A stretch of 41,939 nucleotides of DNA, from positions 1 to 41,939 of the forward strand of contig JAILBX010000038.1 in assembly GCA_024680675.1 (NCBI GenBank), read 5' to 3'. The notes beneath the pieces were generated by a model. That model was given only the letters and a program-made list of their open reading frames with translations, did not search any database and was not told the DNA's origin. Positions 8,119 to 16,022 of this stretch are shown here, piece after piece. The translations under genes and the position numbers were made by a program. The stretch is from Lachnospiraceae bacterium (GTDB lineage: Bacteria > Bacillota > Clostridia > Lachnospirales > Lachnospiraceae). Numbering within the stretch: position 1 is the first letter of the stretch; each line of letters starts with the position of its first letter.

Positions 8119-9582
8119 ATGGAAGAAAACGGTTATCCCTATGTGGAGGATAAGGAGCTTGGCAATGACCTTTTAAAAGCTCTGACTGACAATGAGGGCA
8201 AACGGAAAAAAATAATAATATGTTATATAAGCATAAGCGGCCTTGCACAAAATAAAGAGATAGCAATAGGGAAGCTTAGGGAGGTTTTTGCTGTATTTAA
8301 GGAAAATAATGAAGCTGTGGCTATGATCTATCATGCCGATCCGGCAATAAAGGAGTTTCTGCAGGGCTATGACAGACAGCTTTTTGAAGCCTACAGTGTC
8401 CTTATAGAGAGAATGAAAAGGGAAGCCTTCTTTATATATGATGAGAGTCTTGATAATCACTTCTTGGCAAGACTATGCGACGGCTTTTACGGAGATAACG
8501 GAAATCTGATGTATCATTGCATACAGGCAAAAAAGCCGGTTATGTGTATAAATTATGAGATAAGGGACGGCAGTGACCATGTTCTGGAGGATGAGGGGAC
8601 TTATCCTTTGGAGGATATGGAAGCTAAAGCATCGATGAATGGTAATAAGGGCTTAGGGTATGACAACTATGATGTGCTTATAGTTATAACCCTGGCGGAT
8701 TATGACAGGGTTAAAAGAAATTATAAAAGACTCTCTGAAAATATTCCGGGCAGAAGGATCATATTCATAGGAAGCAGGGAGGTTGGAGAAAGAGTCAGGG
8801 AGGACAATATTTCCGAAAGGTTTGACTTCATAGATGAAAATGACCTTATACCCTATGAAAATGTAGAAAGGGTAATGAAGGAAATCCTTAAGGTGGATGA
8901 GATACCCCGGGGAATGGTGGGCTGGTATTACCAGCAGTTTCTAAAGATGAGCTACTCTGATATCTGCAGGGATGACTATTATATGACCTGGGACGGAGAT
9001 ACTATCCCCTGCAGAAGCTTTTCCATGTTTGATAAGGATGGAACTCCCTTCTTTGATCTGAAGCAGGAGTATTGCGAAAACTATTTTATAACCCTTGGAA
9101 GACTCTTTCCGGGAATGAAAAAATGCATTGATAAGTCCTTTATATCGGAGCATATGCTTATGAAAAAGGAGTTTATGCTTGAGATGATAAGGGCTATTGA
9201 AGGGGATGAAAGGCTATGCGGCAGTAAATACTATGAGAGGATACTCCGCAGCATAGACATTGATAAGATGAAGGCTTCAAGCTTTTCTGAATTTGAGACC
9301 TATGGAAGTTATGTTTCTCTTAAGCATTTTGGAGCCTATAAGCTCAGGGACTGGCATTCCTTCAGATACTGCGGAAACTTTTTTGATCCGGATACTATCA
9401 CCGAAGAGGATTTTGAGTGGCTTTCCAAGGACTTTGAAGCGGTTTCCTTTGAAAAGAGAGCAAACAGAACTCCGGAGTCCATGGCCATCTTTACCAATCC
9501 CAAGTACAGAGCCAGGCTAAGTGCGAGACAGATAGTTGAAGCCATTCAGGAGGAATCGGAAGGTTATAAGGAGGTATGGTAA
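8119..9582 (+). CDS. Two-domain glycosyltransferase-like protein (DUF6492-like)
   Basis: A 487-residue cytoplasmic protein starting five bases after the giant fusion gene. Residues about 30-175 resemble the C-terminal half of CDP-glycerol glycerophosphotransferase-like proteins of Lachnospiraceae, with the pattern ISISGL, FKENNEAV, FYGDNGNLMYHCIQ and KPVMCIN. The usual WWRPHP motif is replaced by MIYHADP, so this half may be a sensor or binding relic. Residues about 195-470 resemble the DUF6492 glycosyltransferase family: VLIVITLADYDRVKRNY, GWYYQQFLKMSY, the metal-site-like WDGDT, EYCENYF and SFISEHMLM. The assignment rests on remembered family patterns, not on a search. Its place between a LicD fusion and a glycosyltransferase supports a role in surface-glycan assembly. 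Confidence 0.65.
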   Translation: MEENGYPYVEDKELGNDLLKALTDNEGKRKKIIICYISISGLAQNKEIAIGKLREVFAVFKENNEAVAMIYHADPAIKEFLQGYDRQLFEAYSVLIERMKREAFFIYDESLDNHFLARLCDGFYGDNGNLMYHCIQAKKPVMCINYEIRDGSDHVLEDEGTYPLEDMEAKASMNGNKGLGYDNYDVLIVITLADYDRVKRNYKRLSENIPGRRIIFIGSREVGERVREDNISERFDFIDENDLIPYENVERVMKEILKVDEIPRGMVGWYYQQFLKMSYSDICRDDYYMTWDGDTIPCRSFSMFDKDGTPFFDLKQEYCENYFITLGRLFPGMKKCIDKSFISEHMLMKKEFMLEMIRAIEGDERLCGSKYYERILRSIDIDKMKASSFSEFETYGSYVSLKHFGAYKLRDWHSFRYCGNFFDPDTITEEDFEWLSKDFEAVSFEKRANRTPESMAIFTNPKYRARLSARQIVEAIQEESEGYKEVW

Positions 9583-10782
9583 TTGGGAGCTGACGCTTGC
9601 CTGAATATGGTGTTTTACAGATACGGATCCATATGCGAGCCTGATATGATAGATGCCTTTAAGTCTGCAGGACTTAAAGTTTTTGAAATAGATGAAGAAA
9701 TAAAAAATAAGGAAATACTTCCATCGAGACAGGTAGAGCTTGTGGACAGGGAAATAAGGAGACATGGACCTCTTTTTGTATTCAGTATAAATTTCTTTCC
9801 CGCTCTGGCGGAGATATGTTCCATTCATGGTACATTTTATCTGTGTCAGACAGTGGATTCTCCTGTTAATCAGCTCTTTTCCCGGTCAATAACAAAAAAA
9901 ACCAACAGGATCTTTTTATTTGACAAGGGACAGTACAGAAGGTTTCATGGCTACAATGAAGGGAGAATATTTCATCTTCCCCTCTCTGCAAATGTGGAAA
10001 GATATGACAGGGTTATATCTTCCATAGGAGAAGAGGACAGAAAAAAGTATTCAAATGACATAGCTTTTGTGGGATCCCTGTATTCTGAAAAAAACGACTT
10101 AAACAAGGCTACGGATATAAGTCCTTATACAAAAGGTTATATAGACGGCCTGATCAACAGTCAGAAGTCGGTTTACGGAGCCTTCTTTATAGAAGATGCC
10201 CTTAATGACAGGGTGATCAAGGAGCTTAAAGAAATATTTCCCGAGCTTTTCAGATTTGATAAGGCCATAGAGGAAACAGACAGCTATATTGCCGCAAACT
10301 CTCTTATAGCACCGGGAATAGCCGAAAGGGAAAGGGTAGAGACCCTTAATATGCTGGCAAAAAGCTTTAAGGTAACCTTATATACAAGAAGCGACAGAGG
10401 GGAGCTTTCGGGAGTTGATGTAAGAGGGGGTGTTTCCACTCATTTGGAAATGCCTAAAATCTTCAATCTTTCCAAGATAAATTTAAATATGACAGTCAGA
10501 TCCATAGAAAGCGGTCTGCCTCTCAGGATCTTTGATATAATGGCCTGTGGGGGCTTTGTAATAACTAACTATCAGGAAGAGCTTTCAGAGCATTTTGAAG
10601 TGGGAAAAGAGGTGGAAATGTATTCCGATCCTTTGGAATTAAAAGAAAAATGTGACTACTATCTAAGACATGATGAGGAAAGAAGGAAGATAGCTCAAAG
10701 GGGCTATGAAAAGGTGAAAAATGAACATAGCTGTAAGAAAAGAGTAAAAGATATGATAGAAAGGGTGGTAAGTGATATATAA
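9583..10782 (+). CDS. CgeB/DUF3880-like glycosyltransferase, paralogue of 3075 gene
   Basis: A 399-residue glycosyltransferase with a TTG start directly after the previous stop codon. The start is supported by AAGGAGGT eight bases upstream; the first in-frame ATG (9607) has no ribosome site. The N-terminal half is DUF3880-like (FVFSINFFPALAEIC, YLCQTVDSPV, FLFDKGQYRRF). The C-terminal half has the Glyco_trans_1_2 pattern: a Lys/Leu-rich EMPKIFNLSKINLNM stretch, then LPLRIFDIMACGGFVITNY, and a terminal region that contains HDEERRKIAQRGYEKV. Family members act in flagellar, spore or surface glycosylation. The stop overlaps the next start by one base (TAATG), so translation coupling to the mutase gene is likely. 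Confidence 0.85.
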   Translation: MGADACLNMVFYRYGSICEPDMIDAFKSAGLKVFEIDEEIKNKEILPSRQVELVDREIRRHGPLFVFSINFFPALAEICSIHGTFYLCQTVDSPVNQLFSRSITKKTNRIFLFDKGQYRRFHGYNEGRIFHLPLSANVERYDRVISSIGEEDRKKYSNDIAFVGSLYSEKNDLNKATDISPYTKGYIDGLINSQKSVYGAFFIEDALNDRVIKELKEIFPELFRFDKAIEETDSYIAANSLIAPGIAERERVETLNMLAKSFKVTLYTRSDRGELSGVDVRGGVSTHLEMPKIFNLSKINLNMTVRSIESGLPLRIFDIMACGGFVITNYQEELSEHFEVGKEVEMYSDPLELKEKCDYYLRHDEERRKIAQRGYEKVKNEHSCKKRVKDMIERVVSDI

Positions 10783-11903
10783 TGGCAAAGTATGATTATC
10801 TTATAGTTGGGGCAGGGATATTTGGTTCGGTATTTGCATATGAAGCAGGCAAGGCTAATAAAAGGTGTCTGGTCATAGACAAAAGAGACCATATAGCCGG
10901 CAATATTTACACAAAAAAAATCGAAGGGATAAACGTTCATAAATACGGAGCCCATATATTCCATACAAGCAATAAGGATATATGGGACTACATGAATTCC
11001 TTTGTGGATTTTAACAGGTATACAAATTCTCCTCTGGCAAGGTATAAGGATGAATTATATAATCTTCCTTTTAACATGAATACCTTTCACGCTCTCTGGG
11101 GTGTAAGGACTCCCCAGGAGGCTAAAGCAAAAATTGAAGAACAAAAGGAAGAGGCTCTTAAGCTTATGGAGAAAAAGGGCATAAGGGAACCGGGAAACCT
11201 TAAGGAACAGGCTATATCCCTGGTGGGAAAGGATATTTATGAAAAGCTGATCGAGGGCTATACGGAAAAACAATGGGGGAAGAGGGCAACCGAGCTTCCG
11301 GCCTTTATAATAAAGAGACTGCCCGTAAGATTTACCTACGATAACAATTACTTTAATGATCTTTATCAGGGTATTCCCATAGGAGGTTATACCGGCATAG
11401 TTGAAAAAATGCTGGAGAATACAGAGGTAAGGTTGTCATGCGATTTCTTTGAAAACAGAGAAGAATATTTAAAGATAGCCGACAAGATAGTTTTTACCGG
11501 AATGATAGATGAATTTTACGATTACAGATTTGGAGAGCTTGAGTACAGAAGTCTCAGATTTGAAACGGAAACTCTTGATATGGAAAACTATCAGGGTAAT
11601 GCAGTAGTTAATTATACAGAGTATGAGGTACCTTATACCAGGATAATAGAGCATAAGCATTTCGAGTATGGCACTCAGGAAAAGACCGTAATAACCAGAG
11701 AGTATCCAAAAAGCTGGAAAAAGGGAGATGAGCCCTACTATCCCATGAATGATGAAAAGAACAATGCCTTATTTGCAAAATACAGAGAGCTGGCGGATAA
11801 GGAGGAAAGGGTTATTTTCGGAGGAAGACTCGGAGAATACAAGTACTACGATATGCATCAGGTTGTGGAAAGGGCTCTTAAGGCTGTAAACGAAGAGCTG
11901 TAA
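10782..11903 (+). CDS. glf: UDP-galactopyranose mutase
   Basis: A 373-residue flavoenzyme that interconverts UDP-galactopyranose and UDP-galactofuranose, supplying the five-ring sugar for surface glycans. The N-terminal FAD-binding Rossmann motif is GAGIFGS (residues 10-16). The family motifs HKYGAHIFHTSN, YTEKQWGKRATELP, RFTYDNNYFNDLYQGIP and the C-terminal GRLGEYKYYDMHQ are all present and the length is typical. It closes the five-gene operon and implies that the product contains galactofuranose, a sugar absent from mammals. The operon ends at the bidirectional hairpin at 11957-11999. Confidence 0.96.
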   Translation: MAKYDYLIVGAGIFGSVFAYEAGKANKRCLVIDKRDHIAGNIYTKKIEGINVHKYGAHIFHTSNKDIWDYMNSFVDFNRYTNSPLARYKDELYNLPFNMNTFHALWGVRTPQEAKAKIEEQKEEALKLMEKKGIREPGNLKEQAISLVGKDIYEKLIEGYTEKQWGKRATELPAFIIKRLPVRFTYDNNYFNDLYQGIPIGGYTGIVEKMLENTEVRLSCDFFENREEYLKIADKIVFTGMIDEFYDYRFGELEYRSLRFETETLDMENYQGNAVVNYTEYEVPYTRIIEHKHFEYGTQEKTVITREYPKSWKKGDEPYYPMNDEKNNALFAKYRELADKEERVIFGGRLGEYKYYDMHQVVERALKAVNEEL

Positions 11904-11956
11904 AAACTGTAAATGGGGACAGTAAAGAAAAAATATAAAAATAAAAAGGCAAAAAA

Positions 11957-11999
11957 AAACCGGTAAGCACTGTATGAAAATACTTTTGCCTGCCGGTTT
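11957..11999 (-). terminator. Bidirectional terminator between glf and FliD-like gene
   Basis: AAACCGGTAAGCA (11957-11969) pairs with TGCCTGCCGGTTT (11987-11999) in 12 of 13 positions. On the minus strand the stem is followed by nine T, an excellent Rho-independent terminator. On the plus strand only a weak TTTA follows. The stop codon of the FliD-like gene (11998-12000) lies within the stem. Confidence 0.85.
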
Positions 12000-13308
12000 A
12001 ACAATATCCGCTGAATAACATTCCGGAATAATTACTTGTCACATAAGGTGCCGAGAAATTATGTCCGGGATTTTTATATTCCACTATCTTTCTATTGGTA
12101 TACTGCATGGGATCCAGAGCGATCTCTGAGGTCTTCTTAAGAATGGAATCAGCAAAATCCTTTATGGCCGAAAGCTTGTCAGTGGAGGATTCATCCTCCA
12201 ATAAGGCTGATTTGAATTTTTCGGTGTTAAAGGAAAGCTTGGCATCGGTGGAAAGATTTATTCCCAGATCCTCAAGCCCCTTGCTGAACCTGGTGGTCAG
12301 GGATTTCATTTCATTTACCAGGGTTTTTGAATAGGGCTGCTGCTCTGCATAGCGGGATGTATTATCAATAAAACCGTTATAGCCCTCAAGCAGCTTGTTA
12401 ACATTGTCTATAAGGGATTCCACATCCGTTTTAAATCCTATATTTACCTCTTCTCCTTCCGCGGTTGGAGCCACCAGAGTAAGATCCAGTATGTCATCTA
12501 CCGTAAAGTGATTGCCGGAAGCGCTTTTCTCATTTCCGTTTAAAGTAAATACTGCATTTTGGGGTGGAGCTGAAATATTGGACATACCAAGATAGTCAAC
12601 GATCCCACTTGCTTTGCTGGTTTTATTATCGGAAATCGAAAACTGAAGCTCTGAATCCTTCCTTGTTCCCGTTTCCTCAGAGCTGAGCTTAAGTGCAGTT
12701 CTGCCCTCTTCATCATATACAAGCTCGGCGCTGATCCCGATCTGAGCTCTTGTTATGAGCTTTTGAAGCTTATCCTGGATAGTTTTGTTGCTGTCATTTT
12801 CACCTATGTTAAACTGGAATTCGTAGTCTGTATCCTTTGAATGCAGATCAAAGGAATAGGTATCAGCCTCCAAAGGGATCTTTTCATCGGGAGACAAAAA
12901 GTTACCCGTATTTTCCTGCCTGCTTGCAAGCTGTTTGACGGAAAGACTGAATTCGCCTACTTCCTCTTCAGCTTTTTTATTTCCTATATATCCGGCTAAA
13001 ACCTTTGTTTCATCACTTGATGAAACGGTTTTCTTGGAAAGGAGATCCTCCTCATCCGAATGAGAAAGGGAAGCAATGGTATTTTTTAAACTCCTTGAGT
13101 TTTCCTTTAAATCTATAACATAGTTCTTTGTAGCTTCGCTGTCATCCAATAAAAAGAGAGGGGAATCTTTGCTTTTTTCGACTATAGAATTATAAACACC
13201 ACGCAGCTCACTCTTCTTATGCGTATCATACTTGGTATTAGAACGCATAGGACTGTAGGTGGTATTAATCTGGTTATATATGCTATTTAATACAGCTAGA
13301 TCTGCCAT
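11998..13308 (-). CDS. FliD-like flagellar filament cap / hook-associated protein 2
   Basis: A 436-residue protein. The ATG at 13308 is chosen over an upstream extension because AGGAGGGGCAAC precedes it directly. A coiled-coil N-terminal part (about 1-100) is followed by FliD-type central domains: FSLSVKQLASRQENTG, a YSFDLHS beta segment, a hook-IN-like stretch around TIQDKLQKLITRAQIGISAELV, and LKLSSEETGT. The C-terminal FliD_C-like part has NKLLEGYNGFID and LEDLGINLSTDAKLSFNTEKF. Length fits FliD, which caps the growing filament. It lacks the usual N-terminal FliD signature, and no flagellin, FliS or motor gene is nearby, so it may be a stand-alone surface protein. It faces the glycan operon convergently. 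Confidence 0.72.
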   Translation of the reverse strand: MADLAVLNSIYNQINTTYSPMRSNTKYDTHKKSELRGVYNSIVEKSKDSPLFLLDDSEATKNYVIDLKENSRSLKNTIASLSHSDEEDLLSKKTVSSSDETKVLAGYIGNKKAEEEVGEFSLSVKQLASRQENTGNFLSPDEKIPLEADTYSFDLHSKDTDYEFQFNIGENDSNKTIQDKLQKLITRAQIGISAELVYDEEGRTALKLSSEETGTRKDSELQFSISDNKTSKASGIVDYLGMSNISAPPQNAVFTLNGNEKSASGNHFTVDDILDLTLVAPTAEGEEVNIGFKTDVESLIDNVNKLLEGYNGFIDNTSRYAEQQPYSKTLVNEMKSLTTRFSKGLEDLGINLSTDAKLSFNTEKFKSALLEDESSTDKLSAIKDFADSILKKTSEIALDPMQYTNRKIVEYKNPGHNFSAPYVTSNYSGMLFSGYC

Positions 13309-13436
13309 GTTGCCCCTCCTTTCTTCCTTGAATGGATACACTTTGGCAAAATCAATTTCGCCTATCCGCTTGCAGGATCAGATCGGCCTTATCTGAAAAT
13401 GCAGTCGGAACGTGTGGGCATATTAAGACAATTTGG

Positions 13437-13465
13437 TACTTATATACTACTACATTACAGGTCAA
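13437..13465 (-). promoter_or_regulatory. Candidate promoter of FliD-like gene
   Basis: On the minus strand TTGACC (13460-13465) precedes TATAAG (15 bp spacer) or TAAGTA (17 bp). It would give a leader of about 120 bases. No flagellar sigma-D box with both halves was found. Confidence 0.4.
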
Positions 13466-13497
13466 AAATCAATATTTTTTGATAAATAACACTGTAA
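13455..13497. repeat. Inverted repeat TTACAG...CTGTAA with inner arm
   Basis: TTACAG (13455-13460) and CTGTAA (13492-13497) flank an inner TCAAAAA...TTTTTTGA pair. It overlaps the -35 candidate of the FliD-like gene, so it could be an operator or a leader hairpin. Confidence 0.45.
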
Positions 13498-13549
13498 TTT
13501 TTTCAGTAAAATAGGGCTTTTTTGACTCTTTTTAACTATATCTTGTGGT

Positions 13550-13610
13550 CTGAAAGAAAAGGAAAAAATTATAATAATTTTAGAAAATTTCTCCTTTTTC
13601 CTTCTTTCAG
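13550..13610. repeat. 61-bp imperfect inverted repeat upstream of Rieske gene
   Basis: CTGAAAGAA (13550-13558) and TTCTTTCAG (13602-13610) are exact inverted arms, extended inward by A-rich GGAAAAA and CCTTTTTCC segments. TATAAT lies in the centre at 13570-13575. The 374-base gap between the FliD-like and Rieske genes therefore holds two inverted repeats and probable promoters, but no coding region. Confidence 0.55.
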
Positions 13611-13682
13611 GTTGACGGGTAAAATAAAGAGTGGGAAAATTATAGATAAACATTTTAATGATCAAGGGGAATAGGAGATCAC

Positions 13683-14651
13683 ATGATCAAAGATCAATGG
13701 TATGCCATATTATGGTCGAAGGAGCTTAAGGAAGGAAAGGCTGTTGGAGTAAAGAGATTTGGGGAAAAGCTGCTGCTTTACAGGGATGAGTCAGGCAGGG
13801 CAAACTGTGTGGCAGATGCCTGTGCTCACAGAGGCGCCAGCCTGTCAAAGGGATGTGTAAGATCGGGAAGGATCCAGTGTCCCTTTCATGGGATAGAATA
13901 TGGAAGAGACGGCAGCTGTGTATTCATTCCCTCGGAAGGCAGAGCTGCAGGGAATGACTATAAAAGATTTAAGCTTAAGTGCTATAAGACCTATGAAGCA
14001 GGGGATATAATCTTTGTCTGGTACGGAGAAGGTGAGCCTGAAGGCAAGCCGGATTATTTTGAGATCATTGAAGATAAAAGCTTTGTTTACAGCCATTTTA
14101 ATGACCACTGGGGAGTGGATTATTCAAGAGTAATAGAGAATCAGCTGGATGTATCACATCTGGCATTTGTACACAAAAGCACCATAGGAAGGGGAGGGAA
14201 AAGTCTGGTTAACGGGCCTAAGGTTATATGGCTTGATGAAAATACCCTGCAGACCAGCGCCAATAATGAAGTGGACAGGGGACAGACGCCAAAAAGTGCC
14301 GAGGAAAGCATAATAAAGAATACCAATCTTACCTTTAAATTTCCCAATATGTGGCTGAATCATATTACAGACAAGATAATGGTGCTTGCTTTTTTTATAC
14401 CGGTGGATGATGAAAACAGTATAATAGCCCTGAGATTTTATAACAGGATCACGGGGATCAGAGCCATAGACAGCTTTATAGCCCTTTTTGGCAAATGGGC
14501 CAATAAGATTATCGAGCGCCAGGATAAAAGGATAGTTGAAACTCAGCTGCCTAAAAAAAGCAGCCTCAGAATGAATGAAAAGCTTGTCAGTGCAGACATG
14601 CCTATAATAAAGTACAGAGAAAGAAGAGAAGAGCTTATTAAAAAAGCCTGA
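13683..14651 (+). CDS. Rieske [2Fe-2S] ring-hydroxylating oxygenase-like protein
   Basis: A 322-residue oxygenase alpha-subunit-like protein. The Rieske cluster ligands are Cys47, His49, Cys66 and His69 in C-x-H-x16-C-x2-H. The mononuclear iron site has Asp156, His159 and His164 in the pattern D-x2-H-x4-H. This is the arrangement of VanA/pheophorbide-oxygenase-type Rieske non-haem enzymes, which use oxygen to hydroxylate or demethylate aromatic compounds. Length is near normal for the family. No reductase or ferredoxin gene is adjacent. A complete oxygenase in what looks like an obligate anaerobe is unexpected; it may use trace oxygen or act in another redox role. A lipid kinase follows 22 bases after its stop. 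Confidence 0.88.
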   Translation: MIKDQWYAILWSKELKEGKAVGVKRFGEKLLLYRDESGRANCVADACAHRGASLSKGCVRSGRIQCPFHGIEYGRDGSCVFIPSEGRAAGNDYKRFKLKCYKTYEAGDIIFVWYGEGEPEGKPDYFEIIEDKSFVYSHFNDHWGVDYSRVIENQLDVSHLAFVHKSTIGRGGKSLVNGPKVIWLDENTLQTSANNEVDRGQTPKSAEESIIKNTNLTFKFPNMWLNHITDKIMVLAFFIPVDDENSIIALRFYNRITGIRAIDSFIALFGKWANKIIERQDKRIVETQLPKKSSLRMNEKLVSADMPIIKYRERREELIKKA

Positions 14652-14673
14652 TGGGAAGAGAGAAGCAGAAAAT

Positions 14674-15594
14674 ATGAAGAAAGCGTTATTGATAATAAAT
14701 GTTACGTCCGGAAAAGCTCTGCTGTCTAAGAGACTTGCAGATCTGATCGAGTTTTTTATGCAATGCGGATATGAGATAAGGGTACATATAATCAATCCGG
14801 AAAAGGGTCTTACGTTAAAGCAGCTCAAGAAAGAGGAAGTGAAGGAATATGACCTTGTGGTCCTTGGGGGAGGAGACGGGACTCTTAACAGTTTTATAAA
14901 TTATTTAATGGAAATTGATGAAAGACCTGTGATAGGTTACCTTCCATCCGGAAGTACCAACGATTTTGCAAAATCCATCGGCATACCTGCGGATCTTAAT
15001 AAGGCCTGTAATGTTATAAGAAAAGGCGAACTCTTCACCTATGATATCGGCAGCTTTAACGACAAGTATTTTAATTATGTTGCCGCCTTTGGAGCCTTTG
15101 CGGAGGTCAGCTTTGCTACGGATCAGAACATGAAAAATGCCATAGGCTATGCTGCCTATGTTTTAAATGCCATTAAGGATATACCCCAGAGCATAGGTTA
15201 TTCAAAACATCTGCATATCGAAACAGACACAAAAACAATAGAGGGAGATTATGTGTTCGGAGCTGTGAGCAATTCGGTTTCCGTAGGAGGTTTAAAGCTT
15301 TACGGGAATACCCCTGTGGGGCTGGATGACGGCAAGCTTGAGCTCCTTTTGATAAAGACTCCCCAGGTTGTTACGGATTTTTCCTATATACTAAATGCAA
15401 TTAGTACAGGGGATCTCAATAATGAGTTTGTAAGTCTGATACAGATAAAGTATGCCAACATAAGCTCTGAAGAGGAGATCACCTGGTCTATAGACGGAGA
15501 GTTTGGCGGAAAATGCAGAGAAACCAAAATAGGTATCGTTGAAAAGGCCATAACAATAAAGTCCGGGCTGAAAGCAGTGAGAAAAAATAATTGA
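14674..15594 (+). CDS. YegS/DgkB-like lipid kinase
   Basis: A 306-residue diacylglycerol-kinase-fold protein. The ATP-binding motif GGGDGTLNSF (about residues 66-75) and the following PVIGYLPSGSTNDFAKSIG segment are diagnostic of the DAGK catalytic family. The C-terminal beta-rich domain, with DDGKLELLLIK and WSIDGEFGG, completes it. Members phosphorylate diacylglycerol or related lipids, recycling the lipid released in lipoteichoic acid synthesis (DgkB role), or act on other lipids. That substrate is inferred. It is probably cotranscribed with the Rieske gene, because there is only a 22-base gap and no promoter. Confidence 0.9.
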   Translation: MKKALLIINVTSGKALLSKRLADLIEFFMQCGYEIRVHIINPEKGLTLKQLKKEEVKEYDLVVLGGGDGTLNSFINYLMEIDERPVIGYLPSGSTNDFAKSIGIPADLNKACNVIRKGELFTYDIGSFNDKYFNYVAAFGAFAEVSFATDQNMKNAIGYAAYVLNAIKDIPQSIGYSKHLHIETDTKTIEGDYVFGAVSNSVSVGGLKLYGNTPVGLDDGKLELLLIKTPQVVTDFSYILNAISTGDLNNEFVSLIQIKYANISSEEEITWSIDGEFGGKCRETKIGIVEKAITIKSGLKAVRKNN

Positions 15595-15619
15595 CGAATC
15601 AGGGATACTGTGTTATATT
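15591..15619 (+). promoter_or_regulatory. Promoter of rpmG-secE-nusG-rplKA
   Basis: TTGACG (15591-15596) and TATATT (15614-15619) are 17 bp apart. The -35 overlaps the stop codon of the lipid kinase gene. Transcription should begin near 15626. Confidence 0.85.
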
Positions 15620-15632
15620 AGTCTTCGGTTTG

Positions 15633-15651
15633 AGGGCTAAGCCCTTTTTTT
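15633..15651 (+). terminator. Short hairpin with T7 tract before rpmG
   Basis: AGGGCT/AGCCCT around a single A, followed by seven T. It would end lipid-kinase transcripts. For the new promoter it lies only about eight bases after the start point, too early for normal intrinsic termination. Confidence 0.6.
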
Positions 15652-15720
15652 CGTGATTAAATAAATTTAACACGTCTGGCAAAATGCCGTAAAAGTAATG
15701 AAAATCCGGAGGTAAGAATA

Positions 15721-15870
15721 ATGAGAACTAGGATTACTCTTGCTTGCACAGAATGCAAGAATCGTAATTATGACACAACAAAAGATAAAAAGACTCATCC
15801 CGACAGGATGGAGACTAAGAAGTATTGCAGATTCTGCAAGGCTCATACACTTCATAAGGAGACCAAGTAA
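15721..15870 (+). CDS. rpmG: 50S ribosomal protein L33
   Basis: A 49-residue protein of the large ribosomal subunit. It starts [17 protein letters not shown] and ends with [17 protein letters not shown]. The two CxxC pairs (CTEC and CRFC) mark the zinc-binding form of L33, whose non-zinc paralogue replaces it under zinc limitation in many Firmicutes. The ribosome site GGAGGT is well placed. It is first in the transcript that also carries secE and nusG, the usual Firmicutes order. Confidence 0.97.
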   Translation: MRTRITLACTECKNRNYDTTKDKKTHPDRMETKKYCRFCKAHTLHKETK

Positions 15871-15882
15871 TCATCCTATAGG

Positions 15883-16006
15883 AAAGGGCAGGATCTTGGC
15901 CCTTCTTTACTGTGTCAGATAAAGAGAGACTTGTTATGGAGTCTTCAAAGGTCTGCTTAGGGGCATGACCCCTGTCTATTGATTTAAGAAGCCGGCAGTT
16001 TGCCGG
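15883..16006 (+). promoter_or_regulatory. Four consecutive hairpins between rpmG and secE
   Basis: Stems at AAGGGC/GCCCTT (15884-15904, followed by CTTT), AGACT/AGTCT (15927-15944), AGGGG/CCCCT (15959-15973) and CCGGC/GCCGG (15992-16006). The first resembles a weak attenuator. tRNA-Trp, which often sits here in Firmicutes, is absent. Confidence 0.5.
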
Positions 16007-16022
16007 GAAAAAGGAGTTATTT

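Noticed and set aside
13309-13420. Sigma-D (flagellar) promoter for the FliD-like gene
   Set aside because: GCCGAT occurs on the minus strand, but no TAAA -35 lies about 15 bp upstream.
15871-16022. tRNA-Trp between rpmG and secE
   Set aside because: The usual Trp tRNA sequence and cloverleaf are absent; only four simple hairpins are seen.
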